Positions 34,485-42,623 of a stretch of DNA of 64,000 bases are shown piece by piece. Source of the DNA: Novosphingobium sp. GTDB taxonomy: Bacteria; Pseudomonadota; Alphaproteobacteria; Sphingomonadales; Sphingomonadaceae. Within the stretch, counting starts at the first letter, position 1. The number at the start of each line of letters is the position of its first letter. Under the pieces are notes generated by a model, which made no database searches, had not been told where the DNA came from, and saw nothing but the letters and a program-made list of their open reading frames with translations. Where the stretch lies: positions 186,001-250,000 of the forward strand of contig JACKKY010000002.1 in assembly GCA_024236175.1 (NCBI GenBank). Reading direction: 5' to 3'. The translations under genes were made by a program, and so were the position numbers.

Positions 34485-35997
34485 AGGGCTGGCGAAGGGA
34501 GAAGGCGCCGACGCCGTTCCGCTGGCGCTGATTTCCGAAACCGCGCGCGGAATCCGCATCACCACCGCCAACGCGGCGGGGCTGGAAGCAGGTGCGCGGC
34601 CCGGCATGATGCTGGCCGACGCACGAACGCTTTGCCCGACGCTGGCGGTGGCACCGTCCGATCCGGCAGGCGATCTCGCCTTCCTGGAACGGCTTGCCCT
34701 CTGGGCGCAGCGCTGGGGGCCATGGAGCGCGCTCGATCCGCCCGACGGACTGATCGTCGACATCACCGGGACTGCCCATCTCTTCGGCGGGGAAGGGCCG
34801 ATGATCGCCGATGCGCGGGAAATGCTCGAACGCCGCAGATTGGCTGCCCGGCTTGCCATCGCCCCCACCGCGGGAGCGGCATGGGCACTTGCCCATTACG
34901 GCCGCAACGGCACGATCCTGGAAGCGGAGAGCGATATTCCCGAACATCTGGCCGAGCTGCCCGTGGCAGCGCTGCGGCTCGACGAGGAGGTGCTGCTGGT
35001 GCTGAGGCGCCTGGGGCTGAAGCGGATCGGCGATCTCCGGAGTATGGACCGCAAGGCACTGGCCCGGCGTTTTCGTGACTATCGCGCGCCTGCCGCCAAC
35101 CCGCTTGTGCGCATGGACCAGTTGCTGGGCCGGGTGCCGGAGCCTTTGCTGCCGGTACAGCCGGTGGAAACCCCGCTTGTCCAGCGCCGGCTCATGGAAC
35201 CGATCCGCCACCGGAACCTGCTCGATCGCGTGGTGTCTGACCTCGCCGAAGACATGGCCCGCATGCTCGAAGGCCGGGGCGAAGGGGCAAGACGGCTTGA
35301 GCTGGGCATGTGGAAAGTGGATGGCGATGTTGCCGTCCGTCGCCTCGAATTGGCCGCATCGAGCCGGGATCCGGCGCATATCGCCCGGCTGTTCGCGGCC
35401 CGGCTCGACGATGTCGATGCCGGGTTCGGTATCGAGCTTGTGCGCCTGCGCAGCCCCTGGGCCGAACCGCTGGCCCTGGCGCAGAGCGACCTGGATGCTG
35501 CCCAGGAAGCGCATGGAACCAGCCTTGCCTCGTGTATCGATCGCCTTTCGGTTCGCCTGGGCGCCGATGCGGTGCGTCGTCCGGTCCCCCATGCCAGCCA
35601 TGTTCCCGAACGTGCCCAGCGCTGGGAATCCTTGACGAGTGCGGTCGACACATCCGTCCCGACCTTGCGGCACCGGCCCACTTCCTGCCGTGAGGCAGGA
35701 CAAGAACGCCCCCTGAAGCTGCTCGACCGCCCCGAACCCATCGCCGTACTCTATGCGACGCCGGACGGCTTGCCGCGACGGTTCCGCTGGCGCGGGCAGG
35801 TGCATGAGATCGCGCGGGCCGAAGGACCGGAACGGATCGCGCCCGAATGGTGGCGGGAACGCTCCACGGCGCGCCTGCGCGACTATTATCGCATCGAAGA
35901 CGGGCAGGGACGGCGCTACTGGATATACCGCAACGGCATAGCCGGCGACGGGCGGGGCGGAGCGCCCGAATGGTTCCTGCAGGGGCTGTGCGGATAG
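34375..35997 (+). CDS. imuB: ImuB, catalytically inactive Y-family polymerase of the SOS mutasome
   Basis: 540 residues from ATG at 34375. The Y-family fold is recognisable (GLIVDITGTAHLFGGE, LGLKRIGDLRSM) but the first catalytic motif reads IWCRQLAIDRW where active enzymes have D-x-D. As in other ImuB proteins, it is therefore a non-polymerising adaptor that binds the beta clamp and DnaE2. The C-terminal domain is the DUF6504 type (RRFRWRGQ, YYRIEDGQGRRYW). A small hairpin, TCCTGCC-GTGA-GGCAGGA, lies in the variable linker at 35683-35700. It overlaps imuA and is followed 2 bases later by dnaE2. Confidence 0.93.
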   Translation: MTDTSSPPGDRPAHPVSRRILAIWCRQLAIDRWRLTEGLAKGEGADAVPLALISETARGIRITTANAAGLEAGARPGMMLADARTLCPTLAVAPSDPAGDLAFLERLALWAQRWGPWSALDPPDGLIVDITGTAHLFGGEGPMIADAREMLERRRLAARLAIAPTAGAAWALAHYGRNGTILEAESDIPEHLAELPVAALRLDEEVLLVLRRLGLKRIGDLRSMDRKALARRFRDYRAPAANPLVRMDQLLGRVPEPLLPVQPVETPLVQRRLMEPIRHRNLLDRVVSDLAEDMARMLEGRGEGARRLELGMWKVDGDVAVRRLELAASSRDPAHIARLFAARLDDVDAGFGIELVRLRSPWAEPLALAQSDLDAAQEAHGTSLASCIDRLSVRLGADAVRRPVPHASHVPERAQRWESLTSAVDTSVPTLRHRPTSCREAGQERPLKLLDRPEPIAVLYATPDGLPRRFRWRGQVHEIARAEGPERIAPEWWRERSTARLRDYYRIEDGQGRRYWIYRNGIAGDGRGGAPEWFLQGLCG

Positions 35998-35999
35998 CC

Positions 36000-38900
36000 A
36001 TGCCCGACGCGCCGCTCACGCCCGCTCGCCGCCGGGCCTGTCCCGATCCGGACAGTATCGCCCCGCCGACGGCAGCATCATTCGTCGAGCTGGGGCTGGC
36101 GAGCTGTTTTTCCTTCCTGCGCGGCGCCTCCGATGCGGTCGACCTCGTCACCACCGCCCGGATGCTGGGATATGATGCGATCGGCATTGCCGACGCCAAC
36201 ACCATGGCGGGCGTAGTGCGCATCCATACCGAAGCCAGGACCCTCAGGCTCAGGCCGGTGATCGGCTGTCGCGTCGAGACGGTCGAGGGGCTGGCATTCC
36301 TGGCCTATCCCCGCAGCCGTGCGGCCTATGGCCGGCTTTGCCGCCTGATTTCGACGGGGCGGATGAACACGCTGTCCGGCGAATGGCAGGACAAGGGCGT
36401 TTGCGAGATTTCGCTGGAGATGCTGGCGGAGCACAGTGAGGACGTGCAGCTGATCCTGATCCCACCGGGGGATCTGGAACGGGTTTTCGATCTGGATCGT
36501 CATCCCCGCGCAGGCGGGGACCCAGATGAGCTGTCGGACTTCGGCAACCGAACGAAGATGGCCCCCTGCCTTCGCAGGGGCGACGAAAAGAAGCCGATAT
36601 TGAGGATCGTTCCCAAGCCACCACCGGGCGGCACTCTGGAAGCCATCCTCCCATACCTGACCGAACAGCTTCCCACCCTGCGCCACATTGCCGCGAGCTA
36701 TCTCTATACCGGCGGCGACATCGCCCGGATCGAGCGCCTGGACTCACTCGCGAAAGCGAACGGCCTTGCCATCCTCGCCACCAACGATGTGCTCTACCAC
36801 GCACCGGAGCGGCGCCCGCTGCAGGACGTGATGACGGCGATCCGTCACAAGACCACCGTGGCCAAAGCAGGCCATCTGCTACGCCCCAATGCCGAACGGC
36901 ATCTGAAAACGCCGGACGAGATGGCGCGGCTGTTCGAGCGCTGGCCGCATGCGATTTCCGCCGCGCGCGAAGTGGCCGACGCATGCGATTTCAGCCTCGA
37001 CGAACTGCGCTACGAATATCCCGAGGAAACCTATCCGGAAGGCCGCAGTCCGCAGCAGCATCTCGAACATCTCACCTGGGAAGGTGCGGATCGCCGCTAT
37101 CCTTCAGGCGTGCCGGAAGCCGTGCGAGAGGTGCTGGGGCGCGAACTCGCGCTGATCGGCAAGCTCCGGCTTGCCCGCTATTTCCTCACCATCAAGGATA
37201 TCGTCGATTTCGCGCGTAATCAGGAGCCGCCGATCCTGTGCCAGGGTCGCGGCAGCGCGGCCAATTCGGCGGTCTGCTATTGCCTTGAGATCACGGCGGT
37301 CGATCCGGCCAAGCATGCGCTGCTGTTCGACCGTTTCATTTCCGAGGAACGCAACGAACCGCCCGACATCGATGTCGATTTCGAGCATGAGCGACGCGAG
37401 GAAGTGATCCAGTACATCTACAATCGCTACACCCGCGAGCGGGCAGGGCTGTGCGCCACGGTGATCCACTATCGTCCGCGCATGGCGATCCGGGAAGTCG
37501 GCAAGGCGATGGGCCTGTCCGAGGATGTGACCGGCGCGCTAGCCCGCACCGTCTGGGGAAGTTACGGCAAGGAGGTCGGTGAAAAGCACGTAGCCGAGAT
37601 CGGCATGGACCTGTCCGACCCGCATTTGCGGCGCGTCCTCAGGCTTACCGAACAGATGATCGGCATGCCGCGGCATTTGTCGCAGCATGTCGGCGGCTTC
37701 ATCCTGACCGAAAAGCCGCTTGTCGAGACCGTGCCGATCGGCAACGGCGCCATGCCCGAGCGCAGCTTTATCGAGTGGGACAAGGACGACATCGACGCGC
37801 TCGGCATTCTCAAGGTCGACGTGCTGGCGCTGGGCATGCTGACCTGCATCAGGAAATGCCTCGACCTGCTGGGCGAACACCATGACCGGCAACTCACTCT
37901 CGCCACCGTCCCGCGCGAGGATCCGGTTGTCTACGACATGCTGTGCAAGGGGGATTCGCTGGGTGTGTTCCAGGTCGAAAGCCGCGCGCAGATGAACATG
38001 CTGCCGCGCCTCAGGCCGCGCTGTTTCTACGATCTCGTCATCGAGGTGGCGATTGTCCGGCCCGGCCCGATCCAGGGCGATATGGTGCATCCCTATCTCA
38101 AGCGCAGGCGAGGCGCCGAAAGGGTGGAAATTCCGGCCCCGGGACCGGAACACGGTCCGCCGGACGAGCTGACTTCGATTCTCGGGCGCACGCTGGGCGT
38201 GCCGATCTTCCAGGAACAGGCGATGAAGATCGCATTGGATGCGGCGAAATTCACTTCCGCGGAAGCCAACCACCTGCGCAAGGCAATGGCGACTTTCCGC
38301 TCACGCGGCATGGTGCATGAGCTGGAGGACCTCATGGTCGGCAGGATGGTCGCGCGCGGTTACGATCCCGAATTCTCCCAACGCTGCTTCAACCAGATCA
38401 AGGGCTTCGGCGAATACGGCTTTCCGGAGAGCCATTCGGCAAGCTTCGCCCATCTCGTCTATGTATCGAGCTGGCTGAAATGCCATTTCCCCGCGGCTTT
38501 CGCCTGCGCGCTGCTCAATTCGCAGCCGATGGGTTTTTACGCGCCGGCGCAGATCGTGCGCGACGCACGCGAGCACGGCGTCACCGTCCTGCCCGCCGAT
38601 GTGAACCACAGCGGATGGGACTGCACGCTGGAGGACCTGCGGGCCGAAGAAACAGGGGAGGGCCGTCGCCACCGCGGAGGCGGGAATGGCGAGGCAGGAG
38701 AACGAATAGACTCCCATATCGCCCTGCGGCTCGGTTTCCGGCAGATCGACGGCTTTCCGGAACATGCCGCTGCCAGGCTGGTGGCCGCACGCCAGGAAAG
38801 CGGCGCCTTTGCGGATCTTGCCGAACTTCGCGAACGGGCAGGCCTGTCGCCTTCGCATATCGAAAGGCTGGCCTCGGCGGATTGCTTCTCCTCTCTCCGC

Positions 38901-39533
38901 CTGCCGCGGCGCCAGGCCCTTTGGGATGCACGCAGCCTGATCGCCGCCCCGGACCTGCCTCTGTTCGCGGCGATGAAGGCGCGCGACGAGGGAGACGAAC
39001 CCTCGATAACGCAGCTTCCGGCCATGCCGCTGTCGGAAGAAGTCGTTGCCGATTACCAGACGCAGCGGCTGTCGCTGAAGGCGCATCCGGTGGCATTCCT
39101 GCGCGCTTCGCTGGCCGAACGGGGGTTTGTTCGCGCCTGCGACCTGCGCGCGCGCAAGTCCCGGTCAATAGTCCGCGTCGCCGGCGTGGTGCTGATCCGC
39201 CAGCGGCCGGGCAGCGCCAAGGGCGTGTGCTTCATCACGCTGGAGGATGAGACCGGCGTTGCCAATGTCGTCGTCTGGCCGGACATGATGGAACGGCACC
39301 GCAAGGTGGTCATGGGCGCGCGGCTGATGGAAGTGCGTGGCCGCGTCGAACAGGACGACGAGGTGATCCATGTCATCGCCGCGCATATGGTCGACGCCAC
39401 CGGCGAACTCCACCGGCTCTCCGACGACCTGCTCGAGCATGACATATCCCGAGCCGATCACGTCAACCGGCCGGTGCAGGGCAGTCATCCGCGAAATGTC
39501 CGGGTCATCCCGAAATCGCGGGATTTTCACTGA
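36000..39533 (+). CDS. dnaE2: Error-prone DNA polymerase III alpha subunit DnaE2 with an inserted repeat
   Basis: 1177 residues from ATG at 36000, somewhat longer than the usual 1050-1100. PHP-domain start ELGLASCFSFLRGAS, catalytic acidic motif PDIDVDF near residues 453-461, a finger-domain region, and a C-terminal OB fold (about 1056-1096, RVAGVVLIRQRPGSAKG). It does SOS-induced mutagenic translesion synthesis with ImuA/ImuB. A palindromic repeat element (36497-36586, residues about 167-196) is read through in frame, giving the tell-tale peptides RHPRAGGDP and CLRRGDE. The insertion is in the PHP domain, after the LIPPGDLERVF stretch, and the downstream frame is intact. Confidence 0.95.
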   Translation: MPDAPLTPARRRACPDPDSIAPPTAASFVELGLASCFSFLRGASDAVDLVTTARMLGYDAIGIADANTMAGVVRIHTEARTLRLRPVIGCRVETVEGLAFLAYPRSRAAYGRLCRLISTGRMNTLSGEWQDKGVCEISLEMLAEHSEDVQLILIPPGDLERVFDLDRHPRAGGDPDELSDFGNRTKMAPCLRRGDEKKPILRIVPKPPPGGTLEAILPYLTEQLPTLRHIAASYLYTGGDIARIERLDSLAKANGLAILATNDVLYHAPERRPLQDVMTAIRHKTTVAKAGHLLRPNAERHLKTPDEMARLFERWPHAISAAREVADACDFSLDELRYEYPEETYPEGRSPQQHLEHLTWEGADRRYPSGVPEAVREVLGRELALIGKLRLARYFLTIKDIVDFARNQEPPILCQGRGSAANSAVCYCLEITAVDPAKHALLFDRFISEERNEPPDIDVDFEHERREEVIQYIYNRYTRERAGLCATVIHYRPRMAIREVGKAMGLSEDVTGALARTVWGSYGKEVGEKHVAEIGMDLSDPHLRRVLRLTEQMIGMPRHLSQHVGGFILTEKPLVETVPIGNGAMPERSFIEWDKDDIDALGILKVDVLALGMLTCIRKCLDLLGEHHDRQLTLATVPREDPVVYDMLCKGDSLGVFQVESRAQMNMLPRLRPRCFYDLVIEVAIVRPGPIQGDMVHPYLKRRRGAERVEIPAPGPEHGPPDELTSILGRTLGVPIFQEQAMKIALDAAKFTSAEANHLRKAMATFRSRGMVHELEDLMVGRMVARGYDPEFSQRCFNQIKGFGEYGFPESHSASFAHLVYVSSWLKCHFPAAFACALLNSQPMGFYAPAQIVRDAREHGVTVLPADVNHSGWDCTLEDLRAEETGEGRRHRGGGNGEAGERIDSHIALRLGFRQIDGFPEHAAARLVAARQESGAFADLAELRERAGLSPSHIERLASADCFSSLRLPRRQALWDARSLIAAPDLPLFAAMKARDEGDEPSITQLPAMPLSEEVVADYQTQRLSLKAHPVAFLRASLAERGFVRACDLRARKSRSIVRVAGVVLIRQRPGSAKGVCFITLEDETGVANVVVWPDMMERHRKVVMGARLMEVRGRVEQDDEVIHVIAAHMVDATGELHRLSDDLLEHDISRADHVNRPVQGSHPRNVRVIPKSRDFH
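36497..36586. repeat. Palindromic repeat element inside dnaE2 (REP-like, copy 1)
   Basis: Left arm TCGTCATCCCCGCGCAGG... (36497-36523) and right arm GGCCCCCTGCCTTCGCAGG... (36560-36586) form a long imperfect hairpin around a 36-base centre. The arms and centre resemble the intergenic copies at 59291-59374 and 63716-63806 (GTCATYCCCGCGAARGCGGGGACCC type). The length is a multiple of three and the element adds about 30 residues to DnaE2 without a stop. Confidence 0.85.
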
Positions 39534-39568
39534 TCTGCCGAACCTCGAGTCAAAGCCGATCGAGAACG

Positions 39569-40804
39569 CTAATCGACCGTTTCGAGTGCCGGCGCCGGAT
39601 CGAACTCGATCGGCAATCCCTTGAGCCCCCAGACACCGAAGAAGGGACGCCAGGACGATGGTCCCGCCCGCTTCGGGTTCCTGATGCGTTGCGCGATCAG
39701 GTGCAGCCCTTCCTCGATCTGCGCCCGCGCGATAAACTGTCCCAGGCAGATATGCACGCCCATGCCGAAAGCGAGGTGCTTCTTGGACTGCTCCCGGTCA
39801 GGATCGAAGCTATCGGCCTCCTCTATCGCGGTGGCATCGCGCCCGGCGATGCTGACCGGAAAGAATATGACCGTCCCTTCGGGAATCAGCACATCGCGAT
39901 AGGTTATGTCCCTGGTCACTCGCCGCGGGATCGTGGCGGTCGTCAAGAAGCGGAAACTCTCCTCGACGACCTTGCGGCAATAGTCGATATCCTCGGCACA
40001 GCGCCGGTAGATATCGGGCCGGTCGATCAACGCATCCATCATGAGAGTCAGAGCATTCTTGGACGTGTCGTAGCCAGCAACGAACAGGAAGATAAGCAAG
40101 TCGTAGAGCTCGCGTTCGCTAAGGCCGCCGCTTTCCTGGGTCGAAACCAGGATCTCGAGCAGATCCTCCTTGCCTTTCGCACGGCGATTGCCGCGTCGCT
40201 CCGCGACAAGGTCCTGGACAAAGGCATCGAGCGTCTCGGTTGCTTCCACCAGATTGGGCAGAAACGCCCGGTCCATGCTCATGCTCAGTCCAAAAGCCTC
40301 GAGGGATGAGCGCAGGCGAGGAATGACCTCCGGTGGGGCACCGATCAGGCTGCACATGACCGTGATAGGAAAGTAGGAAGCGAATTCCTCGAAATCGAAG
40401 GCGCCCTTCGGCACCCATTCGTCGAGCAGATCGGAAATGACCTTGCGCATCAGCGGACGGTGCCGGTTCGCCTGCTGCGGCGTAAACGCGGGAGCGAGCA
40501 CCGCCCTGATCCGCTTATGGCTCTCGCCACTGCTCGCTAGCAGGCTTTCCAGCTGGAAACGGCCCCAGGGCGTGCCATGGGCCTCCATCGCATCGACAAC
40601 ATCCTCGTAAGCGCCGGTCAGGCTACGGTCGAGATACAGAAGGTCGCGCATCGCATCGTACTGGTGCACCGCGTAGCCGAACGCACAACGTGAAAGCCAG
40701 GGATGCTGCCTGCGTGCCGCCTCAAGGCCGGGCCACGGATTCTCCGCGAAACTCGCTTCCTCCATCGGCAGATACGGAAGCGCCAGTTCGGTGATCGTCT
40801 GCAT
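39569..40804 (-). CDS. Cytochrome P450
   Basis: 411 residues from ATG at 40804 with GAGGAGAGG five bases upstream; a GTG six bases earlier lies inside that site and is less likely. I-helix AGYDT, K-helix EESFRF, and heme loop FGMGVHICLG with Cys353 as ligand. It is a different subfamily from the P450 at 11485 (low similarity outside the motifs). No redox partner gene is adjacent. It diverges from the MBL-fold gene at 40956. Confidence 0.93.
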   Translation of the reverse strand: MQTITELALPYLPMEEASFAENPWPGLEAARRQHPWLSRCAFGYAVHQYDAMRDLLYLDRSLTGAYEDVVDAMEAHGTPWGRFQLESLLASSGESHKRIRAVLAPAFTPQQANRHRPLMRKVISDLLDEWVPKGAFDFEEFASYFPITVMCSLIGAPPEVIPRLRSSLEAFGLSMSMDRAFLPNLVEATETLDAFVQDLVAERRGNRRAKGKEDLLEILVSTQESGGLSERELYDLLIFLFVAGYDTSKNALTLMMDALIDRPDIYRRCAEDIDYCRKVVEESFRFLTTATIPRRVTRDITYRDVLIPEGTVIFFPVSIAGRDATAIEEADSFDPDREQSKKHLAFGMGVHICLGQFIARAQIEEGLHLIAQRIRNPKRAGPSSWRPFFGVWGLKGLPIEFDPAPALETVD

Positions 40805-40864
40805 TCGCACCTCTCCTCATCGTCCGCCCATAATAACCCCATCCGGCAGTCAAGCAAAGGAAAC

Positions 40865-40879
40865 GAGCCATCGTGGCTC
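40865..40879. promoter_or_regulatory. Short palindrome between divergent P450 and hydrolase genes
   Basis: GAGCCA (40865-40870) and TGGCTC (40874-40879) are complementary around TCG. It lies midway in the 151-bp region between the divergent P450 and MBL-fold genes and could be an operator. Confidence 0.25.
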
Positions 40880-40955
40880 AGAAGTTAGTTCCCAAGTGAT
40901 CCGGTGCAAAAAGCAAGGCTTCCCCTCCGCCTCTGGTTAGTGCGATAAGCTTGGT

Positions 40956-41639
40956 ATGGAATTCGAAACGCTCAAGGTCACAAGATACGAGATGAACTGC
41001 TCGCTGCTATGGTGCGAGAAGACGAGAAAAGCAGCCATCGTGGACCCGGGAGGAAACCTCGACGAACTGTTGAACTATATCGACCTTCTGGAGCTCGAAC
41101 CCGAGGTCGCGGTCGTCACTCACGGGCATTTCGACCATTGCGGGGCCGCCGCGCAATTCTCCGAAATGACCGGGGCGCGGATCGAGGGGCCGCACCGGGG
41201 CGACGAGCACGTTGTCGGCCGTCTCGAGGAAATGGGGGAAAGGTATGGCGTGCGCGCTCGCAATTACACGCCCTCGCGCTGGCTGGAGCACGGCGATATC
41301 GTGCAGTTCGGCGAAGAGGTGCTAGAAGTATCGCATTGTCCGGGCCACTGCCACGGCCACGTCGCCTATTTCAGCCCCTCGGCGCGACAGGCGTTTGTCG
41401 GAGACATCCTTTTTCGAGGAACCATCGGCGCATGGGAACATCCTGACGGCAATCTGCCGCTACTGGTGGATTCGATCCGCTCGAAACTCTTCCCGCTTGG
41501 CGACGATGTCGGTTTCGTTCCGGGCCACGGTCCGAATTCGACTTTCGGATATGAGCGGAAAGAGAATCCCTTCGTCGGCGAGAAGGCCATGGAACGCTGG
41601 AAGGCCCGGTTCGGCGGCATGGACGACCCCGCCATCTGA
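40956..41639 (+). CDS. MBL-fold metallo-hydrolase (glyoxalase II-like)
   Basis: 227 residues. The metal motif H-x-H-x-D-H is THGHFDHCG, with His56, His58, Asp60 and His61; CPGHCHGH (about 128-135), FVGDILF (about Asp150) and VPGHGP complete the site for two metals. This matches single-domain glyoxalase-II-like thioesterases (YcbL type), which hydrolyse S-acyl or lactone substrates. It lies 58 bases ahead of the CMD-like gene, so they are likely co-transcribed. Confidence 0.9.
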   Translation: MEFETLKVTRYEMNCSLLWCEKTRKAAIVDPGGNLDELLNYIDLLELEPEVAVVTHGHFDHCGAAAQFSEMTGARIEGPHRGDEHVVGRLEEMGERYGVRARNYTPSRWLEHGDIVQFGEEVLEVSHCPGHCHGHVAYFSPSARQAFVGDILFRGTIGAWEHPDGNLPLLVDSIRSKLFPLGDDVGFVPGHGPNSTFGYERKENPFVGEKAMERWKARFGGMDDPAI

Positions 41640-41697
41640 GAGCGGGAGAAGTAGCGCGACAAGGACGCTGAATGGTGACCAATGCTGGGAGAAGGAT

Positions 41698-42243
41698 ATG
41701 CCGCGGATCCCCTATGCAGACGAGACTCGACTGTCCGAGGCCGCAAAAGCACAACTGGGAAACGTTCCCGCCAATGTGAGCCGCATGCTGGCCGTGGCGT
41801 CCGAACCGGTTTTCCTTGCGTTCGGTGAACTCGGCAAAGCATTCATCAACAAATCTTCCCTGCCGCCCAGGCTGAGGGAACTTGCGATCTTGAGAGTCGG
41901 CTATCTGTCGGATTCAGCCTATGAGACCTTCCAGCACGAGGCTCTGGGCAAGTTCGTCGGCTTATCCGAACAGCAGATCGCGGCGATCAAAGCAGGCGAT
42001 CCTGCGGCAGATGCGCTCGATCAGGCCGAAGCAGCGGTACTCCAGTTCGTCGATGACATCGTGAAAAATGTACGCGCAAGCGACGCTACGCTTTCGGCTG
42101 TCCGCAACTACCTCGACGATACACAACTGGTCGACCTCATCCTCGTGACCGGCAACTACATGATGGTGTGCCGGCTTCTGGAGACCACGGGCGTCGATGA
42201 AGACGACGAACCCATCGATTGGAACGCATTCTCGCGATCCTGA
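41698..42243 (+). CDS. Carboxymuconolactone decarboxylase-like protein lacking the Cys pair
   Basis: 181 residues from ATG at 41698 with GGGAGAAGGA upstream. The CMD helix core is seen (LPPRLRELAILRVGYLSDSAYETFQHE, LVDLILVTGNYMMVCRLL), but the redox CxxC of AhpD-type members is replaced by SDSAY, while the QHE histidine remains. It thus belongs to the non-peroxidase CMD branch, typical of catabolic clusters. It follows an MBL hydrolase; the pair may act on a lactone or thioester intermediate. The reaction is unknown. Confidence 0.85.
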   Translation: MPRIPYADETRLSEAAKAQLGNVPANVSRMLAVASEPVFLAFGELGKAFINKSSLPPRLRELAILRVGYLSDSAYETFQHEALGKFVGLSEQQIAAIKAGDPAADALDQAEAAVLQFVDDIVKNVRASDATLSAVRNYLDDTQLVDLILVTGNYMMVCRLLETTGVDEDDEPIDWNAFSRS

Positions 42244-42302
42244 TGACAATTGCATCCTCGGCCAACCGCGAGCCGAGACCGGTGAAATCGTGCGAGGAAA
42301 GG

Positions 42303-42378
42303 TGGTGACCCCTACGGGACTCGAACCCGTGTTTCAGCCGTGAGAGGGCCGCGTCCTAGACCGCTAGACGAAGGGGCC
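42303..42378 (-). tRNA. tRNA-Glu (anticodon CTC)
   Basis: 76 bases. Read on the minus strand: acceptor GGCCCCT/AGGGGTC with discriminator A and encoded CCA, T loop GTTCGAG, and anticodon loop CTCTCAC giving CTC (reads GAG). The anticodon stem contains one G-T pair. It is followed by a second glutamate tRNA. Confidence 0.95.
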
Positions 42379-42429
42379 ACGATAGTTCGGCATCGACCGA
42401 TCCCGCTATTGCCCGATGGACAAGGCAGT

Positions 42430-42505
42430 TGGTGACCCCAACGGGACTCGAACCCGTGTTTCCGCCGTGAAAGGGCGGCGTCCTAGACCACTAGACGATG
42501 GGGCC
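42430..42505 (-). tRNA. tRNA-Glu (anticodon TTC)
   Basis: 76 bases. Read on the minus strand: acceptor GGCCCCA/TGGGGTC, discriminator A, encoded CCA, and anticodon loop CTTTCAC giving TTC (reads GAA and GAG). It lies 51 bases upstream of the CTC isoacceptor; the two share most of their sequence and probably a transcript. Confidence 0.96.
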
Positions 42506-42623
42506 ATATCGGCTCTGCCGAAGGCAGGCCGCGCGTTTAGGCAAGGCATGCGGGGGGGTCAAGGGCATAGTTCCGCGTTTTAGGTGAAAGTCTCCTTTGA
42601 CTGATTCTGGCATGCGCAGCGCT

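Noticed and set aside
31701..34868. A 1055-residue open frame on the minus strand
   Set aside because: It runs antisense to the permease and imu genes, has no recognised motif and is typical of GC-rich shadow frames.
35683..35700. Hairpin TCCTGCC-GTGA-GGCAGGA in imuB as another element copy
   Set aside because: The arms are only 7 bp and do not match the palindromic family; it is probably ordinary coding sequence.
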